Part shown: one piece after another, positions 9,601 through 17,356 of the stretch
Layout: every line of letters begins with the position of its first letter
Position numbering within the stretch: position 1 is the stretch's first letter
Assembly: GCF_013343715.1 (NCBI RefSeq)
Contig: NZ_JABUNR010000013.1
Coordinates: 1-64,000 of the forward strand
DNA from: Mesobacillus harenae
GTDB lineage: Bacteria; Bacillota; Bacilli; Bacillales; Cytobacillaceae
Reading direction: 5' to 3'
DNA length: 64,000 nucleotides
The notes under the pieces: model-generated
The model's input: the letters and a program-made list of their open reading frames with translations, nothing else
Told to the model about the DNA's origin: nothing
Database searches by the model: none
Translations under genes and position numbers: made by a program

Positions 9601-10307
9601 AAGATGCCAGCCGGTTCCACACCCCAGGCTTCAAAGGAAGACCTAACACTCTCTTTAAAGGATTCAAAGCCTAATTCAATATCGCGATGCTTATCAATTT
9701 GATTCACGATGAGATATAGCTCCTTACCTGCAGCAGCGAGCTCCCTCGTAAACATAAAATTTAGTTCAGATTGAACATGATTATAATCCATCACATAAAA
9801 AACAAGGTCTGCCAAATGAAGCGCAGATTCAGTTGCTATTCGATGGGCATCATCAGTAGAATCAATGCCAGGAGTGTCCATTATGGTGACTTCCTGCGGT
9901 ATTACTTTACTATTTTTGCTTATTTCAATAGAATCTATTTGGTAACCGTCCTTACAGAACGCCTTTACTTCATCGTATTCATAAGGAGCCGGATAGAGCT
10001 TTGGCCGTCCTTCTTTAAAGAAAACTTTGGCGTATTCTTCTCCAGAACGGATCTTAACGAGATTAGCACTCGTAGGAATTGGGCTAGACGGCAGGATAGG
10101 CTCTCCTACAAGTTTGTTGATCATGCTCGATTTGCCTGCAGAAAAATGGCCGCAAAACGCTATTGCAAACTCCTTATCCAACAGCTTTCTGCCTAATTCT
10201 TTCGCCTTAGCTGCCGTATCTTTGTCATTATTCTCGACAAATAGTGAATGCAAGGCAAAAATCTTGTTTAGTACTTCTTTGTTTTGTGACTTCATTGTTT
10301 GGCCCAT
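6633..10307 (-). CDS. dynA: Tandem dynamin-like GTPase DynA (YpbR)
   Basis: 1224 residues, close to B. subtilis DynA (about 1193). Two complete dynamin units are fused: P-loop GHFSAGKSS at 53-61 and DTPGIDST near 144, then a second GAFSAGKSS near 645 and DTPGADS near 800. Helical stalk and paddle regions follow each. It tethers and fuses membranes, and in B. subtilis it protects against phage and membrane stress at the cytoplasmic face. ATG at 10307 has AAGGGG upstream. It is first in a coupled set with the micro-protein and the sulfurtransferase. A Fur box lies upstream beyond a micro-ORF. Confidence 0.95.
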   Translation of the reverse strand: MGQTMKSQNKEVLNKIFALHSLFVENNDKDTAAKAKELGRKLLDKEFAIAFCGHFSAGKSSMINKLVGEPILPSSPIPTSANLVKIRSGEEYAKVFFKEGRPKLYPAPYEYDEVKAFCKDGYQIDSIEISKNSKVIPQEVTIMDTPGIDSTDDAHRIATESALHLADLVFYVMDYNHVQSELNFMFTRELAAAGKELYLIVNQIDKHRDIELGFESFKESVRSSFEAWGVEPAGIFYTSLRNEELQHNQFEELRLFIKDRMESRAVLLPVSVSNSAAKLAKDHLSFLSEEQQVEIERLQNVLADAPEQGKEITEKLAVSSQQIKDLDVQLKKADQEFDSEARKVLDNAYLMPFQTRELAESYLQSQEPGFKVGLLFSKQKTEQEREARLNQFYSDLEDKVQTQISWHLKELLLKKLNKKEINDLELTSMAQEFSLHAEKEILLKTLKPGARLSGEYLLNYTEEVANELKKLARTKLTLFKDRYLAVISELTAKEKKRVKEEHNRLKRLEEAQENLLSIQIKLEQNQHFTEEILSGNAEQMIDEQAISKAFFIPEKEAEIAIKADTDHQATIPSAAIKHHEETETDLQEQQQDAPDEKRVKQIVEKLTFTAEQIEEFPGLTRVARELVQKAERLTEKEFTVALFGAFSAGKSSFANALVGENILPVSPNPTTAAINKIKPVTEEFPHGTVLVQFKTERRLFEEVARSLQMFDMKAGSIKEALEKARGLKDIQQDAGAADKTHLAFLQAFTEGYTLFEHHEGQLLVTDLQEFRGFVAEEEKSCLVEYIEVYYDCSLTRHGISLVDTPGADSINTRHTGVAFDYIKNSDVILFVTYYNHAFSKADREFLIQLGRVKDSFELDKMFFIVNAVDLAGSKDEMVSVVDYVREQLALYGIRKPHVYPVSSLLALKEKQESKKNGPSLFPAFEHAFYSFISGGLMDMAIESAEAKWKQSLNLLENMITSSEEDRDVKEQKRRSLETEKSDMIHNLREHSPELLVKRLSQESDELTYYIKQRVFFRFGDFFRESFHPSVIKDDGRNLNKALQGALHDLLESIGYDFAQELRATSLRLEVFIGKQLKELQQTLRKEIKDGNAKIPISEVELGDIPAPNFENAFKDTDPDSFKKALSLFKNPKSFFEKNEKVLMANELEKGIQLPAEQYLESGNSKMKDHYTQALETEFNRILAEIEVQLEEYVTGLVYALNDEFPVDVLKEALASIRASAEGRA

Positions 10308-10425
10308 ACGTAATAACCCCTTGTTTTTACTTATAATGTCTTTATTTTATACAACTTTTCACTGTTTTCCCACTGTTAAAATCGCAAAAGGCCAGATTCT
10401 ATGTAAATTTCCAAAAATACACAAA

Positions 10426-10452
10426 AAAACCCGAATCACTTGATCGGGTTTT
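10426..10452 (-). terminator. Terminator or attenuator between micro-ORF and dynA
   Basis: A perfect 9-bp stem AAAACCCGA / TCGGGTTTT with a 9-nt loop, followed on the minus strand by a seven-T run. It sits just after the 28-residue ORF and 119 bp before dynA, so it would separate the two or allow partial read-through. Confidence 0.75.
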
Positions 10453-10464
10453 AGGTATAAGTAT

Positions 10465-10551
10465 TTAGTTTGGCTTTAGTATGTGTTGAAGGACGTATTT
10501 CATAACAAATGAATATACCGCTACTGTTGAAATTATAAACAAAGATAGCAC
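10465..10551 (-). CDS. Putative 28-residue membrane micro-protein (FbpC-like position)
   Basis: A GTG start has AAGGAAGG 7 nt upstream. The product is one hydrophobic helix (LSLFIISTVAVYSFV) followed by a short basic-amphipathic tail. A near-consensus Fur box lies about 30 bp upstream and a terminator follows, so it is a self-contained small transcription unit. In B. subtilis I recall a Fur-controlled small gene (fbpC, about 29 residues) in the ypbR-ypbQ area; identity with it is inferred from position and regulation only. Confidence 0.5.
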   Translation of the reverse strand: MLSLFIISTVAVYSFVMKYVLQHILKPN

Positions 10552-10580
10552 GATAACACCTTCCTTACACCGAATGTGAT

Positions 10581-10595
10581 TGATAATGATTTTCA
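10581..10595 (-). promoter_or_regulatory. Candidate Fur box
   Basis: TGATAATGATTTTCA matches the 7-1-7 Fur consensus TGATAATNATTATCA at all but one defined position. It lies 30 bp upstream of the GTG of the micro-ORF at 10551 and upstream of dynA. Confidence 0.65.
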
Positions 10596-10645
10596 ACTTC
10601 ATTTACAGATTAACATAAAAAGGCTTTCATTTACAAGAGAGTTTG

Positions 10646-11215
10646 TTAATTGTCATACTTTTTTAACACTTTCGGAAAAAAACTGCTGTTATTGTTAAAT
10701 GTCTTTTCATATTCTGTAAGTGTTTTTAGAGCACGTTCTTCCTCCGGGATTCTAATCGAAAGAATCATCAGGTTCAAAATGGAAAATGTTATTGCTGTTA
10801 TATACGCTTTAAACATAAAAGGGATTATGATAAATTCTAATGCGACTATTACATAATTAGGGTGCTTAATGAACCGGTATGGCCCCTTTGCCACAACCTC
10901 TGCGTTTGGCAGGACTATGATTTTAGTGTTCCAGAACTTTCCTAATGAAGTCAGCGCCCACACTCTTGCACCCTGAGTCAATAGAAAAAGCGGCAGAAGA
11001 AGCGGCCACCATGATGATAGTTCTTTATTAAGGGTGACCACTTCAAAAATATAGACCATAAAAAACGATGTATGAATAAGGACCATGACTCGATAATGGC
11101 CCCTTCCAAACTCAAGGGCACCTCTATTTTTCATCCATGCTTCATTTTTCCTGGCTATAATCAGCTCGGTAATCCTCTGGAGTATAATGAAGCTAATAAA
11201 TAGTATAAACGCCAT
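10646..11215 (-). CDS. bpsB: Alkylpyrone O-methyltransferase, isoprenylcysteine methyltransferase family
   Basis: 189 residues, mostly hydrophobic with about four or five membrane helices. The family signature GPYRFIKHPNYV near residue 125 is the ICMT/phospholipid methyltransferase SAM-binding core. It is YpbQ/BpsB in B. subtilis, which methylates alkylpyrones made by the neighbouring type III polyketide synthase. Its ATG is 1 nt from the synthase stop, so the two are translated as a unit. Confidence 0.9.
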   Translation of the reverse strand: MAFILFISFIILQRITELIIARKNEAWMKNRGALEFGRGHYRVMVLIHTSFFMVYIFEVVTLNKELSSWWPLLLPLFLLTQGARVWALTSLGKFWNTKIIVLPNAEVVAKGPYRFIKHPNYVIVALEFIIIPFMFKAYITAITFSILNLMILSIRIPEEERALKTLTEYEKTFNNNSSFFPKVLKKYDN

Positions 11216-11216
11216 T

Positions 11217-12302
11217 TTAGTCCCACCTCATTAGTAGAAGCTCTGAACTGAAACCAGGTCCAAGTGCTGCGCCAAGTCCCACGTCCCCTTTTTTGGCCCG
11301 CTCCATAAATCTTTTTAATACAAATAGTATGGTAGCCGAAGACATGTTTCCAAACTCGCGCAGTACATTTAGAGAAATATCAGCCTTTTCACTATCGATG
11401 CCTAACCCTTTTATATACGCTTCAATTACCTTTTTCCCTCCAGGATGAGCAATGAAATGATCAAGTTGGTCAATGGCAATATCGTGGGAGCTAAGAAACT
11501 CACTTATATTTGGTTCAAGCCAATTTTCAGTTATAGAAGGGATGTCCTTTGAAAATACGACATATAAACCGCTATTTTTCACATCCCATCCCATTACATC
11601 CAGCGAATCAGGCATTAAAGTTGATCTGGTCGCAAAAATTTGCGGAGAAGATTCTTGCTTTTGAATTTTTCGATAGTCAGACTCCTGCCCGCAGACGAGG
11701 ACACAGGCAGCACCATCAGCAAACAAGCTAGTGCCAATTAAATTGCTTTTTGAGTGATCATTTCGTTGAAAAGTCAAGCTGCAGAGCTCTACCGAAAGCA
11801 CGAGTACCTTTGCTTCAGGGAAAGCTCGGCAATATTCAAATGCCCGCGAAAGACCTGAAGCTCCACCGGCACAACCAAGCCCCCAAATCGGTATGCGTTT
11901 TGTATGAGGGGAAAACGGGAGAATGTTCATTATCCGTGCTTCAAGGCTAGGTGTCGCAAGCCCTGTAGTAGATATTGTAAATATGGCATCAATCTCTTCA
12001 TAAGGAACATCTTCTTTTAAAAACAGCCGGTTGGATAAACAGTCAATTATCGCCTCAGTTCCTAGTGTTATAGCTGTATCCAAATAAGCATTGTTCTTTT
12101 CTTCCAAGGAACGGTCCTGGCTAAACCAGTCCAGGTCCTTGGCAAAATGCCGTTTATTAATCTGTCCGTTATGAAAAACGTTTAAAAGCCGTTTAATATC
12201 CTTAAAGGACTCTGAAAATAATTCCTCTGCAAACTCCATCACTTGATCCTGTTTCATTACATTAGGGGGAACGGATTCTGCTGCTGAGATAATTCTAGGC
12301 AT
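11217..12302 (-). CDS. bpsA: Type III polyketide synthase, alkylpyrone synthase
   Basis: 361 residues, chalcone-synthase fold. The catalytic triad is visible: Cys in GLGCAGGASGL, His in FIAHPGGKKV and Asn in GNMSSATILFV. It condenses long-chain fatty acyl-CoA with malonyl-CoA to give triketide or tetraketide pyrones. ATG at 12302 has GAGGAG upstream; the longer frame to 12371 has no good site. bpsB follows, so the pair makes alkylpyrone methyl ethers. Also named bcsA in B. subtilis. Confidence 0.92.
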   Translation of the reverse strand: MPRIISAAESVPPNVMKQDQVMEFAEELFSESFKDIKRLLNVFHNGQINKRHFAKDLDWFSQDRSLEEKNNAYLDTAITLGTEAIIDCLSNRLFLKEDVPYEEIDAIFTISTTGLATPSLEARIMNILPFSPHTKRIPIWGLGCAGGASGLSRAFEYCRAFPEAKVLVLSVELCSLTFQRNDHSKSNLIGTSLFADGAACVLVCGQESDYRKIQKQESSPQIFATRSTLMPDSLDVMGWDVKNSGLYVVFSKDIPSITENWLEPNISEFLSSHDIAIDQLDHFIAHPGGKKVIEAYIKGLGIDSEKADISLNVLREFGNMSSATILFVLKRFMERAKKGDVGLGAALGPGFSSELLLMRWD

Positions 12303-12656
12303 ATAGGATTCTCCTCTTGTTCTGTTATCGTTACTTTTTTCCAATTCCCTTAAGGTTATGCAATAAAACAAAGTAAAAAAGGATCTTAGTCCTAAAAATG
12401 AAATTTAAACTTTTTTATTAATAAGTTTTCAAAGAGGCAAAATACACCTGCTCGGGGAACCTAAGAGGGATATAGATATAGAAAAAACTTGAATCTTTAT
12501 TCCCTTACATCTTTTCAGCACAAAAAAAGCCCCCTCCAATAAGGAGAAGGCTAGACGTTTTGAAGGAGTTGCTGTGCATGTTTATTATAAAAGATCCTCT
12601 AGTTCCTTTACATGATTAAATCTTTCCAATTACCCTGCCCTCAACAAGGTTGACTA
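12303..12656. other. Intergenic region upstream of bpsA
   Basis: No ORF was found. An imperfect hairpin AGCCCCCTCC / GGAGAAGGCT at 12527-12553 is flanked by an A run and may terminate the SDR gene transcript reading in from the right. The rest is AT-rich promoter-like sequence. Confidence 0.4.
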
Positions 12657-13427
12657 TTAAAACCCATGAATTGTCATACCGCCATCTACAAACAAGGTTT
12701 GCCCGCTCACATAGCTCCCAGCCTTTGAACTAAGAAAGACAACAGGCCCGACAAGCTCTGGCAGCTCCCCAATTCTTTTTAAAGGAGTTACAGCCAAGAT
12801 GTCACTCACATATTTTTCATCCGCTAATAGTTTTTCCGTTAATGGTGTTTTGAAATACCAAGGTCCGATAGAGTTAACATTTATATTGTATTGCCCCCAT
12901 TCAAGTGCCAGTACTTTTGTCATTTGAATAAGAGCAGCTTTTGTTGACGCATAAACAACACCTGTCCTCAGTGCTACGTGGCCTGCTACTGAGGCAATGT
13001 TAATAATTCTGCCGCCTTGCTGATCTTTCATTATCCGCCCGGCTTCCTGTGACATCATAAACGCCGATTTTAAATTCGTATTCATAATGGATTCCCATTC
13101 TTCATCTGTTACATCAAGTGCTTTAGAACGAATATTCATACCGGCGTTATTAACCAGAATGCCTATCCTTCCCCATTCTTCAACTACGCCTTGAATGGCG
13201 TTATGTACTTCAATCCTATTCGTTACATCTGCTGGAATAACCAAAGCCTCTCTTCCTAGCTTTTGAATAACAGCTGCAGTTTCCTTTAAATCACTTTCGG
13301 TCCTCGATAATAACGCAACGTTGGCACCTGCTTCTGCAAGACCGATCGCTATAGCTCGTCCGATGCCTCTCCCTGCCCCTGTCACGATCGCCGTTTCACC
13401 TTCTAACTTAAAGGATGGCAAATACAT
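12657..13427 (-). CDS. Short-chain dehydrogenase/reductase
   Basis: 256 residues, classical SDR. The cofactor motif TGAGRGIG is near residue 17, NNAG near 92, the catalytic Ser in NIASVAG near 145 and YASTK near 158. It ends in the usual VDGGMTIHG region. It is an NAD(P)-dependent oxidoreductase related to gluconate-5-dehydrogenase and 3-oxoacyl-ACP reductase types; the substrate cannot be told. Preceded by AAGAGGGATT. No neighbour suggests a pathway. Confidence 0.85.
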   Translation of the reverse strand: MYLPSFKLEGETAIVTGAGRGIGRAIAIGLAEAGANVALLSRTESDLKETAAVIQKLGREALVIPADVTNRIEVHNAIQGVVEEWGRIGILVNNAGMNIRSKALDVTDEEWESIMNTNLKSAFMMSQEAGRIMKDQQGGRIINIASVAGHVALRTGVVYASTKAALIQMTKVLALEWGQYNINVNSIGPWYFKTPLTEKLLADEKYVSDILAVTPLKRIGELPELVGPVVFLSSKAGSYVSGQTLFVDGGMTIHGF

Positions 13428-13525
13428 ATTAATCCCTCTTCTCTATAGGTTAGATTCCGATTTAGTTTACCATATATTCCAGCGAGTTTTCTTACATCCA
13501 ACTATTTTAAGCCTATAGGAATAAG

Positions 13526-13548
13526 GGGGTGCCACGATTTGGCACCCC
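13526..13548 (-). terminator. Hairpin between zinc-ribbon gene and SDR
   Basis: A 9-bp perfect stem GGGGTGCCA / TGGCACCCC with a 5-nt loop, but no clear U tract, so it may be a weak terminator or an mRNA-stabilising structure. Confidence 0.45.
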
Positions 13549-13557
13549 GATCATCCC

Positions 13558-13683
13558 TTACTTTGACTTCCCATGCTTTTGCACCTCAATGTGAATCTTT
13601 TTTGTCACCAGTGCCCCACAGCCATTGCAATTCTCTTGCTCACTATATATGAGCCTGCAGCGCTCACAATAATATTTCTGCAT
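13558..13683 (-). CDS. 41-residue zinc-ribbon micro-protein
   Basis: ATG at 13683 is preceded by AGGAAGTGA. The sequence starts MQKYYCERC and later has CNGCG, giving two C-x2-C knuckles 10 residues apart, typical of a rubredoxin-like zinc ribbon. The C-terminus is basic. It may bind zinc and nucleic acid or a protein partner. It sits upstream of the SDR gene on the same strand, separated by a hairpin. No family name is recognised. Confidence 0.65.
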   Translation of the reverse strand: MQKYYCERCRLIYSEQENCNGCGALVTKKIHIEVQKHGKSK

Positions 13684-14048
13684 TTATATTCACTTCCTGA
13701 TCCTTCTCAATTTATTATATAGTTTATTTTTCATGCCAGAAAAAGGTGCGAAGCTGGGATAGTATCTACCACTCTATTGCATATTCCATTTTCAATAATC
13801 AGACTATTGGGGTTAAAAGATGAGTTTGTGCACATTTTCACATAAAAAGGCTTCACATTATTGACACAATTCTGCCTAGTTAGATGTGATTTAAATCACT
13901 GTTATGTCAATTTAACACCATTATCATAGTAGATACATAAGGAATGAATAATTTGTGAACTGCTTAGAAACCTCTAGCGCTTTCAAAATTGTCTTGTATT
14001 ATGGGATTGTATTCATTAATTTTTTATCATTCAAAGGGAGTGAATTGG
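13684..14048. other. Regulatory region of the ba3 oxidase operon
   Basis: It holds the Crp/Fnr box (13885-13900), a TATCAT -10 element (13922-13927) and an A/T-rich leader before the subunit IIa start. A second possible promoter element TTGACA is at 13861. No ORF. Confidence 0.6.
13885..13900 (+). promoter_or_regulatory. Perfect Crp/Fnr operator before ba3 oxidase
   Basis: TGTGA-TTTAAA-TCACT is an exact match to the B. subtilis Fnr-type consensus TGTGA-N6-TCACT. Its centre (13892.5) is about 41.5 bp before the start point expected from TATCAT at 13922-13927, the class II activator position. It implies induction of the oxidase by a Crp/Fnr family protein, possibly one of the two in this window. 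Confidence 0.8.
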
Positions 14049-14198
14049 ATGGCACAACCTCAGCTGCACAAAAAAACAAATAGTAAACTCGAAGAAACTA
14101 ACTCTTTAAAAGGGACTTTGGCTTCTGTAATTCTGCTGGGATTTTTTATTATTTTCACGTGGGTGGGTGTTTATTTTTTATTTTTAGATCGTTTTTAA
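14049..14198 (+). CDS. Cytochrome c oxidase subunit IIa (ba3 type)
   Basis: 49 residues: a hydrophilic N-terminus followed by one membrane helix (ASVILLGFFIIFTWVGVYFLF). It matches the CoxIIa small subunit of Thermus-type ba3 oxidases (cbaD). ATG at 14049 has AAAGGGAG upstream. It is the first gene of a three-gene operon IIa-II-I, the same order as in Thermus. Confidence 0.85.
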   Translation: MAQPQLHKKTNSKLEETNSLKGTLASVILLGFFIIFTWVGVYFLFLDRF

Positions 14199-14219
14199 AA
14201 AGAAAGGGGATAAAAGTCT

Positions 14220-14696
14220 ATGCATATGCATAAATTCGAGAAAATTTGGCTTATTTTCGGAGTAGGAGCCTTGCTTGTTTTTCTAAGTGTACTAGGTGTC
14301 AGTGCTTTTTATCTAGGAAATCAGCCGCCTAGCTGTCTGGCTACAATCGATCAGGAAAAAGTGGATACATTGCCTCCATTTAATGAACCTGGATTAAAAA
14401 AGGTAGAGGGCAAAGATTGGGATTATGAATTAATCTTTGTTGCTGCTGCCTTTGCATATACCCCGGGAGAGGTAGAAGTTCCATTAGGTGCTAAGGTAAA
14501 GGTCATTGCAACCACGAAGGATGTTATTCACGGTTTTCAGGTCGCAGGAACTAACATAAATATGATGCTTGAACCCGGTTATATTAGTGAGTATGTAACA
14601 ACATTTGATAAAGCGGGGGAATACTTAATTCTTTGTAACGAATATTGCGGAATGGGGCATCACATGATGACCTCTAAGATTGAGGTGGTTGAATAA
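14220..14696 (+). CDS. Cytochrome c oxidase subunit II with CuA site (ba3 type)
   Basis: 158 residues. One N-terminal membrane anchor (residues 10-32) is followed by a cupredoxin domain. CuA ligands are seen: H104 in VIHGF, then C139, C143, H147 and M150 in CNEYCGMGHHMM. It accepts electrons from cytochrome c on the outer face. AAAGGGGA lies upstream; ATG at 14226 is a possible alternative start. The stop overlaps the start of subunit I by one base (TAATG). Naming is inconsistent between organisms (cbaB in Thermus, cbaA in Geobacillus), so no symbol is given. Confidence 0.92.
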   Translation: MHMHKFEKIWLIFGVGALLVFLSVLGVSAFYLGNQPPSCLATIDQEKVDTLPPFNEPGLKKVEGKDWDYELIFVAAAFAYTPGEVEVPLGAKVKVIATTKDVIHGFQVAGTNINMMLEPGYISEYVTTFDKAGEYLILCNEYCGMGHHMMTSKIEVVE

Positions 14697-16351
14697 TGGG
14701 AATCGCAACAGAGAAGCTTAATGTAGATCGACGAGATGGAAGACTGGTAATGGCCCATTTTTACGTTGCTTTTATTGCACTTGCTGTTGGCGGGCTTGCT
14801 GGCCTCCTTCAAGTGCTGGTACGCTCCGGAAAATTTGAATTGCCATTGGGAATTGGCTATTATCAGGTTCTCACCGTACATGGTGTTGTATTGGGTTTAG
14901 TTCTGACTACCTTTTTTATTATGGGCTTTCAAATAGCCGCAGTCAGCCGTACTTCTGGAACTCTTACTAATAAACAGCGCGTTATTGGCTGGATTGGTTT
15001 CTGGCTGATGACTGCAGGTACAATTATGGCTGCCGTTATGATTCTATTAAATGAAGCAACTGTGCTTTATACTTTTTATGCTCCTCTGCAAGCACATGCG
15101 ATCTATTACCTAGGTTTGACCTTTGTAGTTGTTGGAAGCTGGTTTGATGGAGCTGCGATTATTTTGGCTTATTCTAAATGGCGGAAGGCTCATCCAGGGA
15201 CACCAAGCCCCCTTCTGACTTTCATGGCAGTTGTCAACACATTAATGTGGATTGTAGCAACTATAGGAGTCGCTACCACCGTTTTATTCCAGCTGCTACC
15301 TTGGTCACTAGGTCTAGTTGACAGGGTTGATGTGTTATTGAGCAGAACATTATTTTGGTACTTTGGCCACCCGCTTGTTTATTTCTGGCTGTTGCCCGCT
15401 TATATGTGCTGGTATGCGATCATTCCAAAAATTATTGGAGGCAAAATATTCTCTGATTCGTTAGCACGATTGTCCTTTATTCTGTTTTTGCTGTTTTCCA
15501 TACCTGTTGGATTCCACCATCAGTTAACTGAACCGGGTATCGATCCAGCATGGAAGTTTTTGCAGGTTGTCCTAACCTTCCTAGTTATTATTCCATCTTT
15601 GATGACAGCTTTTTCATTATTTGCAACCTTTGAGTCTTTTGGTCGTTCCAGAGGGGCAAGAGGTCTGTTTGGATGGGTGAGAGAACTGCCATGGGGAGAT
15701 GCACGTTTTTCCGTGCCTTTTATTGGGATGCTTTCATTTATTCCAGCAGGAGCAGGCGGAATTATTAACGCATCACATCAAATGAACCAGGTTGTCCATA
15801 ATACTATCTGGGTTACCGGCCATTTTCATTTAACACTCGCAACTGCAGTTATTCTTACGTTTTTTGGTATTTCATATTGGCTCGTCCCTCATTTAACTGG
15901 ACGAAAATTAACAAAGGCAATGAATAAACTTGCGATCATCCAAGGAGTACTGTGGGCTATTGGCATGACGTTTATGTCAGGTGCTATGCATGCTGCCGGC
16001 TTGCTGGGTGCACCTCGCCGATCTTCCTTTTCGGAATATGGCGGAGCACCACAGGCGGCTGAGTGGATTCCTTATCAGATAGCTCAGGCTGTTGGAGGGT
16101 CAATCCTATTTCTAGCCATCATTTTAATGCTTTATATTTTTATAAATTTGGCCTTTTTTGCCCCTAAGGGTGAGCAGGACTTCCCTGTCGGTGAAGTAGC
16201 AGATGAGGCAGAAAAAGCACCAATGGTTTTTGAAAATTGGAAGCTATGGCTAGGAATTACCGTTGTTCTAATATTATTCGCTTATACCATCCCGCTGATT
16301 GATATGATTGAGAATGCACCTATTGGGTCTAAAGGTTATAAGCTCTGGTAA
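14696..16351 (+). CDS. Cytochrome c oxidase subunit I (b(o/a)3 type)
   Basis: 551 residues, about 13 membrane helices. Heme and copper ligands: His in VLTVHGVV (low-spin heme b), FGHPLVYFW with the His-Tyr cross-link pair, FHHQLTEPG (CuB) and VTGHFHLTLAT (both hemes). HPLVY instead of HPEVY marks the B-type (ba3) family, which uses only the K proton channel and has very high oxygen affinity. It completes the operon started at 14049 and ends before a strong terminator. Confidence 0.93.
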   Translation: MGIATEKLNVDRRDGRLVMAHFYVAFIALAVGGLAGLLQVLVRSGKFELPLGIGYYQVLTVHGVVLGLVLTTFFIMGFQIAAVSRTSGTLTNKQRVIGWIGFWLMTAGTIMAAVMILLNEATVLYTFYAPLQAHAIYYLGLTFVVVGSWFDGAAIILAYSKWRKAHPGTPSPLLTFMAVVNTLMWIVATIGVATTVLFQLLPWSLGLVDRVDVLLSRTLFWYFGHPLVYFWLLPAYMCWYAIIPKIIGGKIFSDSLARLSFILFLLFSIPVGFHHQLTEPGIDPAWKFLQVVLTFLVIIPSLMTAFSLFATFESFGRSRGARGLFGWVRELPWGDARFSVPFIGMLSFIPAGAGGIINASHQMNQVVHNTIWVTGHFHLTLATAVILTFFGISYWLVPHLTGRKLTKAMNKLAIIQGVLWAIGMTFMSGAMHAAGLLGAPRRSSFSEYGGAPQAAEWIPYQIAQAVGGSILFLAIILMLYIFINLAFFAPKGEQDFPVGEVADEAEKAPMVFENWKLWLGITVVLILFAYTIPLIDMIENAPIGSKGYKLW

Positions 16352-16391
16352 ATTAGGTCCTAATGAGATTAGAATAATACTATTCTTAATT

Positions 16392-16425
16392 AAAACAGCG
16401 CTCCAATCATATGGAGCGCTGTTTT
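16392..16425. terminator. Strong bidirectional terminator
   Basis: A perfect 14-bp stem AAAACAGCGCTCCA / TGGAGCGCTGTTTT with a 6-nt loop, between the oxidase operon and the converging EamA gene. Confidence 0.9.
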
Positions 16426-17323
16426 ACATATGGACCGTTGATTTTATCTTAATGGAATTCTTGTTAATTAGCAGGACACCAGAAATGATTAGCACCATCC
16501 CAGCTAACTGGAAGCTTCCAAGTGTCTCATGAAAAACTAAGATTCCAATTGCAGTAGCAACAACCGGTTCAAAGGTTGCTATAACAGCCGCCTTGCTGCT
16601 TTCCGTTTTTTCAAGGCCTGCTGAATACACAAAATAAGCTAAAACGGTTGGGAATAAGCCGAGTCCGAAAATATACAGCAATGAATCTGTCCTAAAAAGC
16701 AAATCTGCTTTCCCCCAAAGACCTGAAACTGGAATTAAACAGGCTGACGCTACTAGAAATGTGTAGAAGATTACTGTAAATGGCGAATAGTTTCTCATGG
16801 CTACTTTAGCGAAGATACTATACAGAGCATAACCAACCCCCGCCCCCAAACCTATTAATATACCCAAAATTGGAATCTCACTCCCTGAGCTATTAAAGGC
16901 ACCAGCTATTAACGCGCTTCCGATAATTGTCGCTATAACTGCAATTACCTTTCGAGGATACAGGGACTCCCCAAGAAAGATCCTGGAGAGTATAGTGACA
17001 AAGGCTGGTGCTGTATAAAGCAAAGCGACCGCCAAGGATATATTCAACTCATTAATAGCTGTAAAATAACACCAATTAAAAAAAACAATACTTAACAGGC
17101 CTGTGCCAATAAAAAGAGGGATATCGCGCGGGCTAGCCTTTAATTGAGGCCGATAAAACAGAGCGCCGATGCTTGCCAATATAATAGCGGCTGCCACCAC
17201 TCTAACTGTAACAATCTCCATCTCCGTGAATCCAATATCCGTTAGACCTCGTACAAACAGACCTATTGCTCCCCAAAGGGAGGCTCCAAGCGCGATTAGG
17301 AGATAGGGCAAAAACCTATTCAT
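16424..17323 (-). CDS. EamA/DMT-superfamily transporter
   Basis: 299 residues from ATG at 17323 (AGGTGG 8 nt upstream). Ten hydrophobic helices in two EamA repeats; the first begins LLIALGASLWGAIGLFVRGL. It is an inner-membrane exporter, substrate unknown. It is not closely similar to the EamA protein at 2273. It lies downstream of the M32 carboxypeptidase on the same strand, 33 bp apart, possibly co-transcribed. Confidence 0.85.
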   Translation of the reverse strand: MNRFLPYLLIALGASLWGAIGLFVRGLTDIGFTEMEIVTVRVVAAAIILASIGALFYRPQLKASPRDIPLFIGTGLLSIVFFNWCYFTAINELNISLAVALLYTAPAFVTILSRIFLGESLYPRKVIAVIATIIGSALIAGAFNSSGSEIPILGILIGLGAGVGYALYSIFAKVAMRNYSPFTVIFYTFLVASACLIPVSGLWGKADLLFRTDSLLYIFGLGLFPTVLAYFVYSAGLEKTESSKAAVIATFEPVVATAIGILVFHETLGSFQLAGMVLIISGVLLINKNSIKIKSTVHM

Positions 17324-17356
17324 CTCGATAACCACCTACTGCCTTCCTAGCTCAGT

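Noticed and set aside
9771-10443. Plus-strand ORFs of 141 and 138 codons opposite dynA
   Set aside because: Antisense to a well supported gene, no ribosome site, composition typical of shadow frames.
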